This document shows positions 1-6,521 of a stretch of DNA of 20,960 nucleotides, piece after piece. A model generated the notes under the pieces. The model worked only from the letters and a program-made list of their open reading frames with translations. It made no database searches and was not told the DNA's origin. Position numbers and translations under genes: made by a program. Origin of the DNA: DASSUW01 sp035706585 (lineage in GTDB: Bacteria; Actinomycetota; Thermoleophilia; Solirubrobacterales; Solirubrobacteraceae); assembly GCA_035706585.1 (NCBI GenBank), contig DASSUW010000436.1, positions 1-20,960 of the forward strand, read 5' to 3'. Each line of letters opens with the position of its first letter. Position 1 is the first letter of the stretch.

Positions 1-6
1 CCGGGT

Positions 7-100
7 CTACGCGGCGACGCGTTGAGTGAGTCCCGCCATCGCCCCCGCGGCGGCCTCCTCGGCGTCGAGCGCCGCCAGGTAGGACGCGAACGCAGGCCCT
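7..100 (-). pseudogene. C-terminal part of small unknown gene split by the IS21 element
   Basis: Read on the minus strand, this piece gives an open frame ending at the TAG at 7-9, with residues ...GPAFASYLAALDAEEAAAG... and strong G/C third positions. Joining it to 2711-2802 after removing the element and one copy of the target duplication keeps the frame exactly. The restored protein is about 59 residues, beginning MEAHAQWREAAQLVALRWDV and ending in TQRVAA. It is a small, Ala-rich, probably helical cytosolic protein. I do not recognise a named family. The gene is clearly disrupted, because the element separates its two halves by 2.6 kb. Confidence 0.7.
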
Positions 101-106
101 TAGGAA

Positions 107-151
107 CGACGGCCTCATCTGGCCCCACTGCGACGGCTTGAACTGGCCCCA
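107..151 (+). repeat. Left tandem terminal repeats of the IS21 element
   Basis: Two 21-base copies, at 107-127 and 131-151, follow the pattern CGACGGCYT...CTGGCCCCA and start 24 bases apart. They are inverted relative to the right-end pair. Repeated short sites at each end are typical binding sites for the IstA transposase in IS21 elements. Confidence 0.85.
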
Positions 152-216
152 CCTCCGTCCGATGGCGACCGCACGGTTCGGGCTCTTCGGAGTCCGGACG
201 GGAGGTCGCGGAAGGG

Positions 217-1755
217 ATGGGTTCCAGGGTGGAACTGTTCGAGCAGATCCGGCGCGACCGCGACCGGGAGGGGCTGTCGATTCGGGCGCTGGCCGTGCGG
301 CATGGGGTGCATCGGCGGGCGGTGCGGCAGGCGCTGGCGTCGTCGTTGCCGCCGGCGAAGCGGTCGCCGTCGAGTCGGCCGGCGCCGAAGCTGGGCGCGT
401 ATCGCGCCATCATCGACGCGTGGCTTGAGGCCGATCGCGAGGCGCCGCGCAAGCAGCGTCACACGGCAAAGCGGATCTGGCGGCGGCTAGTGGACGAGCA
501 CGGTGCCGAGGTCGCCGAGACGACGGTGCGCGACTACGTGCGCGCGCGCAAGCGGCAGATGGGCTGGCCGGTCGCCGATGTGTTCGTGCCGCAGACGCAT
601 GCGCCGGGCGTCGGCGCGGAGGTCGACTGGGGCCAGGCGCAGGTCGTGCTGGGCGGGATCCCGACCGAGGTGCATCTGTTCTTCATGCGCGCGAGCTTCT
701 CGGGCGCGGCGTTCTGCCAGGCGTCGCTGGTCGAGACCCAGCAGGCGTTCCTGGAGCTGCACGTCGACGCGTTCGAGTGGTTCGACGGCGTGTTCGGCCA
801 GATCCGCTTCGACAACCTGACCTCGGCGGTCAGGCAGGTCCTCAAGGGCCGCCGGCGCGTCGAGACCGACCGCTTCATTGCGCTGCGCTCGCACTACCTG
901 TTCGAGTCGCAGTTCACGACGCCGGGCATCGCGGGCGCCCATGAGAAGGGCGGCATCGAGGGCGAGGTCGGCCGCTTCCGGCGCAACCACCTCGTCCCCG
1001 TCCCGCAGGTCGCCGACCTGGCCGAGCTCAACCGGCTGCTGCTCGCCGGCTGCGAAGCCGATCTCAGTCGGCGGATCGTCGGCCGCGACATCCCGGTCGG
1101 CGAGGCGTGGGCTGCCGAGCGGCCGCTGTTGCGGCCGTTGCCGGTCGAGCCGTTCGACGCGACCGAGACCGCCACGCCTAGGGTTGACGCCAAGTCGCTG
1201 GTCACGGTCCGCCAGAACCGTTACTCGGTTCCGGTCGCGCTCGCCGGATTGCGCGTGAGCGCACGGATCGGCGCGCGCGAGATCACGATCAGCCACGCCG
1301 GCCAGGTCGTCGCTCGGCACGAGCGGTTGCACGGGCGCTTCGGCACTGCGGCGCAGCTCGATCACTACCTCGAGCTGCTCGCTCGCAAGCCCGGCGGCCT
1401 CGAGCACTCGCTGGCCTTGGCACAAGAGCGCGAGCGCGGCGCCTGGCCGGCCGCGTTCGACGAGCTGTGGATGGCGCTGACGGCCCGCTATGGACGCTCG
1501 GAGGCCGCGCGGCAGATGGTCGACGTGCTCATGCTCTGCCGCGAGCACGGGCCCGACCAGGTCGTCCTGGCCGTCCGCGGCGCGCTGGCGGCCGGCGCGC
1601 ACGACGGTCGCGCCGTCGCGGTGCTCGCGCGCCGCGCCCACACCGCCAGCCGGGCGCCGGCGCCGCTGACCGACCTCGAGCCGCGGCTGGCCACGCACGC
1701 CCGACCGGCGCCCGCGCTCGCCGACTATGACCGGCTGCTGGGAGGCGCCCGATGA
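217..1755 (+). CDS. istA: IS21-family transposase IstA
   Basis: This is the DDE-type transposase that recognises the terminal repeats and catalyses strand transfer, working with IstB. The 512-residue length is normal. An N-terminal helix-turn-helix covers about residues 8-42 (SIRALAVRHGVHRRAVRQAL). The integrase-core catalytic residues are visible: Asp137 in VDWGQ, Asp199 in RFDNLTSAV and Glu248 in EKGGIEGE. The C-terminal part (about 325-390) resembles the usual beta-rich IstA tail (VRQNRYSVPV). I used the ATG at 217, preceded by GGAGG at 201-205; a GTG at 229 is an alternative. The stop overlaps the istB start as ATGA, so the two are translationally coupled. No frameshift or stop is seen. 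Confidence 0.95.
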   Translation: MGSRVELFEQIRRDRDREGLSIRALAVRHGVHRRAVRQALASSLPPAKRSPSSRPAPKLGAYRAIIDAWLEADREAPRKQRHTAKRIWRRLVDEHGAEVAETTVRDYVRARKRQMGWPVADVFVPQTHAPGVGAEVDWGQAQVVLGGIPTEVHLFFMRASFSGAAFCQASLVETQQAFLELHVDAFEWFDGVFGQIRFDNLTSAVRQVLKGRRRVETDRFIALRSHYLFESQFTTPGIAGAHEKGGIEGEVGRFRRNHLVPVPQVADLAELNRLLLAGCEADLSRRIVGRDIPVGEAWAAERPLLRPLPVEPFDATETATPRVDAKSLVTVRQNRYSVPVALAGLRVSARIGAREITISHAGQVVARHERLHGRFGTAAQLDHYLELLARKPGGLEHSLALAQERERGAWPAAFDELWMALTARYGRSEAARQMVDVLMLCREHGPDQVVLAVRGALAAGAHDGRAVAVLARRAHTASRAPAPLTDLEPRLATHARPAPALADYDRLLGGAR

Positions 1756-2537
1756 CCCCGGCCAACGCCAAGACCGTCGCGCTGGAGGCGCTGATCGAGG
1801 CGCACGCGATCGAACTCAAGCTGCCGACCGTCCGCCGCCGCTTCCGCGCCCTCGCCCAGGAGGCCACGCGCGAACAACAGACCCCGGTCGCCTACCTGGC
1901 CGCGCTGCTGGAAGCCGAGCACCAGGAACGCGCCGAGCGCCGCGAGAAGCGCCGGCTGATCGACGCGCGCTTCCCGGCGATCAAGCACCTGCAGGACTTC
2001 GTCTTCGCCGACAACCCCAACGTCCCGCAGGCCACGATCGCCGCGCTCGCCGAGGGCGCCTGGATCGACGACCGCGAGAGCGTGATCTTCGTCGGCGACT
2101 CCGGCACCGGCAAGACAATGCTCGCGACCGGCCTGGCGGTCTGCGCCTGCCAGCAGGGCCGCCGCGTCCGCTTCACCACGCTCGCCGGCCTCGCCAACGA
2201 ACTCCAGGAAGCCGAAAGCCGCCGCGAGCTCGCCAGAGTCGTCGGCCGCTACGCCCGCACCGAGCTCGTCGTCCTTGATGAACTCGGCTATCTCGCCCTG
2301 CCCGACGGCGCCGCCGAGCTCGTCTTCCAGGTGCTCTCCGAACGCCACGAACGCGGCAGCCTGATCGTCACCACCAACCTGCCCTTCGGCGAGTGGACCA
2401 AGGTCTTCCCCGACGCCAGGCTGGCCAAGGCCGTCGTCGACCGCCTCACCCACCGCGCCCACATCATCGACACCGGCACCGAGTCCTGGCGCTTCCGCCA
2501 CGGCCTCACCCGCAAGAAGGCCACCCCGTCGCGATGA
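1752..2537 (+). CDS. istB: IS21-family helper ATPase IstB
   Basis: IstB is the DnaA/DnaC-like AAA+ ATPase that selects target DNA and stimulates IstA. The 261-residue protein has an intact Walker A motif, GDSGTGKT, at about 115-122 and Walker B LVVLDELGY with Asp176-Glu177. An arginine-rich N-terminal region includes LPTVRRRFRAL. Length and motifs match the family. Its ATG overlaps the istA stop by four bases. Between its end and the right terminal repeats lie about 120 bases with no convincing gene. Confidence 0.96.
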   Translation: MTPANAKTVALEALIEAHAIELKLPTVRRRFRALAQEATREQQTPVAYLAALLEAEHQERAERREKRRLIDARFPAIKHLQDFVFADNPNVPQATIAALAEGAWIDDRESVIFVGDSGTGKTMLATGLAVCACQQGRRVRFTTLAGLANELQEAESRRELARVVGRYARTELVVLDELGYLALPDGAAELVFQVLSERHERGSLIVTTNLPFGEWTKVFPDARLAKAVVDRLTHRAHIIDTGTESWRFRHGLTRKKATPSR

Positions 2538-2659
2538 CGCGCCCGCGCGCCCATCGCCGCTCCACCTCGCCCTACGGGCTCGGCTCCGCGACGACGGCCG
2601 CGCGGCACCACCACACAAGCATCAGGCAACATCACACCAGCAGATCAACCAACGCGAGC

Positions 2660-2704
2660 TGGGGCCACTTCAGGCCGTCGCGCTGGGGCCACTGCAAGCC
2701 GTCG
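2660..2704 (-). repeat. Right tandem terminal repeats of the IS21 element
   Basis: Two 21-base copies, at 2660-2680 and 2684-2704, have the pattern TGGGGCCAC...GCCGTCG. They are spaced 24 bases apart and are inverted copies of the left pair. Equal spacing at both ends supports a complete element. Confidence 0.85.
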
Positions 2705-2710
2705 CGTCCA

Positions 2711-2802
2711 GGCCCTCGAGCGTCGCCCCCGGCCTGCAGGAATACGTCCCATCGCAGCGCGACGAGTTGCGCTGCCTCACGCCATTGTGCGTGCGCCTCC
2801 AT
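2711..2802 (-). pseudogene. N-terminal part of small unknown gene split by the IS21 element
   Basis: The minus-strand frame starts at the ATG at 2802-2800 (MEAHAQWREAAQLVALRWDV) and runs into the IS21 target duplication. It continues in the same phase in the piece at 7-100. The frame is also open upstream to an ATG at 2889, but that extension is Arg/Cys-rich and has poorer codon use, so the shorter start is preferred. No clear Shine-Dalgarno site precedes either start. Function unknown; inactivated by insertion. Confidence 0.6.
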
Positions 2803-3117
2803 GAGCTGGCGGCCCGTCGAGCGAGAGGTGCCGTTCCGAATGCGCTTCATGGAAGTGCACGCTAAGTGGCAGCGGGAACGCTGCAACAAGGCGTCGCGCT
2901 GAGCCGATCCGTGGTGCGTATCACGGTGACGGTCACGTGGAGGGCGCCGGCGCCGGCCGACGCGTCGGGCATCAGCGCGCCGCCTGCGGGATCGCGTGGG
3001 TCGGGGTGCGCTTCGACACCGAGGATGCCAGGGCCACTACCACGGCGACGGCGAGGCCTACGCCAGCGGCGCGTCTCTTCTGCACTCGCGACGACCACCC
3101 AGTGCAGAGAAGCCCGC

Positions 3118-3182
3118 TCCAAACCGGGGACACCACGATCTCCAGTCGTGGGTCATGATCACTCCAACTGCCACGAATGTCC
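3118..3182 (-). pseudogene. tRNA-Phe-like relic / possible attachment-site remnant
   Basis: Bases 3122-3150 match 13929-13957, inside the intact tRNA-Phe, at 27 of 29 positions, including 18 consecutive identical bases. The match covers the anticodon arm, variable region and start of the T loop. The 5-bp anticodon stem (CACGA/TCGTG) is kept, but the 7-base loop reads CTGGAGA instead of CTGAAAA. On the 5' side a CAGTTGG resembling the D loop is present but six bases further away. The T loop and acceptor 3' half are lost (TTTGGAG instead of TTCGAGT), so it cannot be a working tRNA. It lies in the same orientation as the intact gene. Confidence 0.6.
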
Positions 3183-3255
3183 TGTAAAGAACCGGCTTTG
3201 TGCGAGTCGTCCACGGGGTGCGAGGTTCGCAAATTGCGGATGTTTGGCGTCGATC

Positions 3256-3283
3256 TGGGCACCGCATCGGTTCTCGGTGCCCA
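3256..3283. other. Perfect 9-bp hairpin
   Basis: TGGGCACCG at 3256-3264 and CGGTGCCCA at 3275-3283 are exact reverse complements separated by ten bases. There is no T-run on either side, so it does not look like an intrinsic terminator. The right arm contains GGTGCCCAA, which recurs beside tRNA-Phe at 13829-13837. Confidence 0.5.
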
Positions 3284-3568
3284 AATGGCCGTCAGCACAT
3301 CCCGAAGTGACGGTCGTACCGCGCGGCTCGGCCTGCCGGGCCGCCGCCGCGGCGGTTCGCCGGCTGCGTCGCGGTAGAGCGCCGTCGCGCAGCCCGAGGT
3401 CGCGCTCGTCGGTGATGAACGCGCGGGCGGGTCGGCTGGGGCTCGCGCCGCGACGCGGCATCCCGCGTCGCTGAGTTGGCGACCGTACGGCGCGTTCTAG
3501 ACGCGTCTCCGTGCGACGACTGAGCTGTTCAACGGCTTGGAGCGTGTGCGCGGACGAGGGGTTGCGTC

Positions 3569-3821
3569 GTGTGCGGCATCGACGACTCCGAAGGAGCGCG
3601 CAAGGCGGTGCGCGTGGCGGACGAGCTCGCGCAGCGGCTGGGCGCGCGGCTCGTGCTCGTGCATGGCACGCCGGTGGCGCCGGCGGTCCTCCATGCCGTC
3701 CCGTTCGACAGCGAGGCGTTCCGGCGCGAGGCGCTGGCCGACGCCGAGCGAATCCTCGAAAGGTTGCCTGGCGATCGCGCCCTGCCCGGTGGTCGTGGTT
3801 CCGCCGCACGCGATCGGCTGA
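3569..3821 (+). pseudogene. Deleted and frameshifted universal stress protein (UspA family)
   Basis: The frame beginning at GTG 3569 reads VCGIDDSEGARKAVRVADEL and then RLGARLVLVHGTPV, the first strand, helix and second strand of the UspA fold. After about residue 66 (ERILERL) this frame stops looking like Usp. The typical Usp C-terminus, CPVVVVPPHA, appears in a different frame and ends at TGA 3819-3821. The two recognisable parts total about 83 residues against about 140 for the family. The central region, with the ATP-binding glycine motif, has therefore been deleted and the frame broken near 3764-3771. Not expected to be functional. Confidence 0.7.
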
Positions 3822-3834
3822 ACTCACGTCGCGG

Positions 3835-4551
3835 TCAGGACCGCAGATGCGCGTCGAAGAACGCGACGATGCGCCGGCGGGCGTCCTGGGCGGAGGGCTC
3901 GTGGTAGGCGGTGCGGGCGTAGCGGCCCATGGCGACGAACAGCTTGGGGACCTCGCCGGCAGCGTGGTCGTTGAGGAAGCCATGACCAGCGTCGGCGTAC
4001 TCCTTGACGTCGTGGGCGACGCGGTTGGCGGTGAGGATGTGGTCGAGCTTCTCGGCCGTGCCGCGCAGGCTGCGGTCGCGGGCGCCGTAGCTGCCGACGA
4101 CAGGGCAGGAGCCGGCCAGGAACCGCTCAGCGTCCTTGGGCAGACCGCCGTAGTTGACGCTCGCGGCCCCGAAGCCGTGGCCTGGGGCGAGCATGAGCGC
4201 GTAGCCACCGCCGAGGCAGAAGCCGATCACGCCGATGCGGCCGGTGCAGTCCTCGCGCTGCGCCAGCCATTCGCGGACGGCGTCGATGCGGTCAAAGGAC
4301 GGCCCGCGGCCGGCGCGCACGTCGCGCATGATCGAGCGCACGCAGCGCAGCAGGCTGTGGCCGTCGAAGAGGTCGGGCGCGGCGGCGAGGAAGCCCGCGC
4401 CCGCCAGCCAGTCGGCCTGGTTGCGCAGGTCCTGGCTCATGCCCACGGCGTCGTGGATGACCACGATCGCGGGCCAGGGGCTCGCCGCGTCCGGCTGCGC
4501 CACGTACGCGGCAAGCTCGCCGCCGGCGGCGGCGATGCGCACGTCGGTCAC
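3835..4551 (-). CDS. Dienelactone hydrolase family protein
   Basis: This is a cytosolic alpha/beta-hydrolase of 238 residues, close to the dienelactone hydrolase family, whose founding members open the lactone ring of dienelactones in aromatic degradation. The nucleophile is Cys112 in GFCLGG, with Asp159 (YGARDR) and His190 (DAGHGF) completing the triad. The early VVIHDAVGMSQ segment matches the family oxyanion region. No signal peptide is seen. The GTG start at 4551 overlaps the stop of the upstream decarboxylase-like gene as GTGA, so the pair is probably co-translated. The true substrate is unknown; many family members act on other esters. Confidence 0.85.
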   Translation of the reverse strand: MTDVRIAAAGGELAAYVAQPDAASPWPAIVVIHDAVGMSQDLRNQADWLAGAGFLAAAPDLFDGHSLLRCVRSIMRDVRAGRGPSFDRIDAVREWLAQREDCTGRIGVIGFCLGGGYALMLAPGHGFGAASVNYGGLPKDAERFLAGSCPVVGSYGARDRSLRGTAEKLDHILTANRVAHDVKEYADAGHGFLNDHAAGEVPKLFVAMGRYARTAYHEPSAQDARRRIVAFFDAHLRS

Positions 4552-5234
4552 GGCGACACCTCGGCGGGCGCTCCGAAGGTCGCGCGCATGCCGCGCATGG
4601 TGCCGCACATGAGCGGCCGGCGCGGCAAGCCGAGGGCGCGCAGCTCGTCTGCCATCGGGTGTGACCCGAGGATGAGCCGGCCGCCGCCAAGCCGCGCCCG
4701 CACCGTGCCCTGCTGGTCCCACGCCGCGCGGCGCAGCACGCCGTCGGCGAGCGTGTAGTTCGGCAGGTTCGGGTCGCGCAGGCGCAGCGGTCCGCCCTCG
4801 CGGACCTCGAGTGTGAGCACGTGCGCGCCATCCTGCTCGATCGCGCACACGGCGTGGCCGCCCGCGACGGCGATGTCGATCGCCGCCAGCGCCCTCGGAT
4901 AGCTCCAGATCGTGCGGCCGGCATCGACGACGAACGGCTGCGACGTCGGCAGACGATGGACGTAGAGCCCGGCGTCGCGGCGCCGCCCCAGAGCGACCAG
5001 GAATGCGAGCGCCAGCTCGTCGTAGGCGCCCAAGTCGCTGTCGCGATACCGGGCGAACGCGAGGCTCGCCAGGGCGCGACGAGGCAAGACGCGCATCACG
5101 TCGAGGCCGGTCGGCGCCACGAGCGTCTGCGCGGCGCCCGCAGGCACGAGGAACTGCGCCGACCAGGAATCGGCATCACGCGACCGGACGGGAAGGTGGA
5201 CGGTCCGGCCCTGGATCTCGACACTAGTCGTCAT
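4548..5234 (-). CDS. Acetoacetate-decarboxylase-like protein lacking the catalytic lysine
   Basis: The 228-residue protein looks like an acetoacetate decarboxylase (ADC) superfamily member: YRDSDLGAYDELALAFLV at about 63-80 matches the conserved Tyr/Leu-Gly/Tyr-Asn-Glu region, and AGRTIWSYPRA at about 105-115 lines up with the active-site segment. In true decarboxylases that segment carries the Schiff-base lysine (FPKK or similar); here it is YPRA, with Arg114. Canonical acetoacetate decarboxylation is therefore unlikely, and the protein may be a binding protein or an enzyme with other chemistry. I chose the ATG at 5234 (MTTSVEIQG); an in-frame ATG at 5258 is possible. Family assignment is by motif recall. 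Confidence 0.7.
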   Translation of the reverse strand: MTTSVEIQGRTVHLPVRSRDADSWSAQFLVPAGAAQTLVAPTGLDVMRVLPRRALASLAFARYRDSDLGAYDELALAFLVALGRRRDAGLYVHRLPTSQPFVVDAGRTIWSYPRALAAIDIAVAGGHAVCAIEQDGAHVLTLEVREGGPLRLRDPNLPNYTLADGVLRRAAWDQQGTVRARLGGGRLILGSHPMADELRALGLPRRPLMCGTMRGMRATFGAPAEVSP

Positions 5235-5363
5235 CGCAGGGCCCATAGTCGACCGCATCGCGGGCAGTGCGCATCCGTCTGGACACGCGACGACGGTCCG
5301 TGGAAACGACGGATCGCACCAGCCAAATCGAACGGAGCCCTCCAGCAGCGGTACACGATCACC

Positions 5364-5750
5364 TCAAGCGAGCGTGAGCAGCGCCAGCGCGACGATCGTC
5401 GCGGCGACGGCGAGGTAGAAGGCCTCGGTCGCAGTCCACCGCTGAGGTTGGTCGAGGATGCGAATCTCGACCGCGACATAGCCGGCCAGAATCGCCGCGG
5501 CCGCGATCGAAGCCAGCGCCCCTGCCGTCTCGTCGACCACGATCACGGCGGCGGCGGCCGCGGCGCTTCCGCCCACCGCCACGGCGAGGATCACGCCCGG
5601 CCCCAGATACGTGTTGAACGGGGTCCGGCGAAGCCAGTCGAGCGGGAACCTGTCGCGCTCGAGCCCGGTGGCGAGCGCGATCCCGCCGCCGATCGCCGTC
5701 AGGGCGACGAAGGCGTCGAGCACGAGCAGCGCGATGCCCCAGCCGCTCAT
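5364..5750 (-). CDS. Small four-helix membrane protein of unknown function
   Basis: A 128-residue hydrophobic protein with about four membrane segments: near residues 5-27 (IALLVLDAFVALTAIGGGIA), 48-71 (rich in Ala/Val), 75-93 and 108-127. A loop between the first two (ERDRFPLDWLRRTPFNTYLGP) is charged and probably exposed. I do not recognise a named domain. Its ATG at 5750 overlaps as ATGA the stop of the broken upstream gene, so it is the last gene of an overlapping minus-strand operon. It appears intact although its neighbour is frameshifted. Confidence 0.75.
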   Translation of the reverse strand: MSGWGIALLVLDAFVALTAIGGGIALATGLERDRFPLDWLRRTPFNTYLGPGVILAVAVGGSAAAAAAVIVVDETAGALASIAAAAILAGYVAVEIRILDQPQRWTATEAFYLAVAATIVALALLTLA

Positions 5751-6474
5751 CGTCGCGTCCCGCGGCGGATCGCCAGGGCGAGGAGGGCGGCGCCGATCGC
5801 CAGTCGGGGGCGGCTCACGAGTCGCAAGCAGCCGCGGATCAGGGTGGCGGTCGGTCGTGACGGCGGCGAGCGCCAGGCCCAGGCTGGGAGCCGGTGCGTT
5901 CCAGTCGAGTGACTGGAGGTTGTCGAGCATTCCCTGGTCGACGCAGCCTTCGAGGCGCCCTGGCCGCCGGCGTCGATGCCGCCGCCGGGTGCTGCCGACG
6001 GCGATCGCCTGCGCGTCAGGGCCATAGCCGGCCAGGACGGCGGGCCCGGCGGCACCGATGAAGCTGGTGTAGAGCATCAGGAACTCGCGATCCGGGCGCA
6101 CCTGCGGTGCGCTCATGACGCGATGGACGAGGCTCGAGCCGGCCCGGCGGTCGTCGACCAGGAACGGGAAGACGAACGCCTCGACCGCCAGGCCGTCCCA
6201 GGCGAGCCCGTGCCGGCGGCTCCACTCGCGCAGCTCGCCGTAGCGGCGATGGGCCGCCGGCGCGTTGTCGAGCGTGAAGTAGTAGCCCTCCTCGCGCGGC
6301 ACCAGCAGCCAGGCGTCGCACCGCCGCGGCGCGCTCGTCGCTGAGATCCTCGAGGGCAAGCGCCACCCGGGCGCCGAGGCGGCTCAGCGAATCGAGCACG
6401 TCCTCCTCGGCCAGCAGCGCGCGAAGCTGGCCCGCCCCGAGCTCACAGGCGAAGGTCAGGCGGGGAACGGTCAC
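5747..6474 (-). pseudogene. Frameshifted gene of an uncharacterised, possibly barrel-type, family
   Basis: Recognisable protein runs through all three minus-strand frames. It starts at GTG 6474 (TVPRLTFACELGAGQLRALL, then LSRLGARVALALEDLSDERAAA). It shifts near 6319-6325 at a GCGGCGG run, continuing as CDAWLLVPREEGYYFTLDNA and ...WDGLAVEAFVFPF. It shifts again near 5985-5992, where an ACCC run turns an expected Gly-Ser-Thr-Gly-Gly-Gly-Ile-Asp into a poly-Arg stretch. It ends in a third frame at 5747 with a hydrophobic tail, forming an ATGA overlap with the next gene. Segments after GGGIDAGG seem missing relative to what I recall of related actinobacterial proteins. The fold suggestion is inference. 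Sequencing error could explain single shifts but less easily all of them. Confidence 0.6.
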
Positions 6475-6521
6475 GACAGCGGGACGGCGATGATCGCGAA
6501 TAGCCCGGCGAGGACGCTCAT
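6471..6521 (-). CDS. Candidate 16-residue hydrophobic micro-ORF
   Basis: The frame reads MSVLAGLFAIIAVPLS followed by TGA. Its ATG overlaps the stop of the SRPBCC/oxidoreductase gene as ATGA, and its own stop overlaps the GTG of the next gene as GTGA. This chain of four-base overlaps is how the whole operon is arranged, so ribosomes could re-initiate through it. It may be a real membrane micropeptide, a pure coupling device or the stub of a deleted membrane gene. The sequence alone cannot decide. Confidence 0.3.
   Translation of the reverse strand: MSVLAGLFAIIAVPLS

Larger units (their letters stand above)
101..2710 (+). mobile_element. Complete IS21-family insertion sequence
   Basis: The element carries istA and istB in the usual overlapping order between inverted terminal repeats. 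The flanks share the direct repeat GGCCCT (95-100 and 2711-2716), extendable to CAGGCCCT (93-100 and 2709-2716). This matches the short 4-8 bp target duplications of IS21 elements. With the 6-bp repeat, both ends begin with six bases before the shared CGACGG (TAGGAA on the left, TGGACG on the right after complementing), so 101-2710 is the most symmetrical choice. If the 8-bp repeat is the true duplication, the right end is 2708. Both genes are full length and the duplication is intact, so the element looks recently inserted and possibly active. Confidence 0.92.
2803..3565. other. Gene-poor stretch with relics
   Basis: No intact gene of normal size is convincing here. On the minus strand there are short frames with acceptable codon use. 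One of about 37 codons has a hydrophobic core (RRAAGVGLAVAVVVALASS) and ends at 2972. It overlaps, as TGATG, a frame of about 36 codons that ends at 2862. Neither has a good ribosome site and both may be remains of older genes. The stretch also holds the tRNA-like relic near 3118-3182 and a perfect hairpin at 3256-3283, described separately. Confidence 0.5.

Noticed and set aside
487..1698. Long minus-strand open frame opposite istA
   Set aside because: A shadow of the GC-rich transposase gene: Arg-rich composition, no domain, while the plus frame has clear DDE motifs.
3128..3182. Functional tRNA gene with an unusual anticodon
   Set aside because: The D arm is out of register, the T loop lacks TTCGA and there is no matching acceptor stem.
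3159..4208. Long minus-strand open frame of about 350 codons
   Set aside because: It crosses the Usp relic and the dienelactone hydrolase gene out of frame, and its composition (runs of Arg, Pro, Ala and Ser) is typical of shadow frames.
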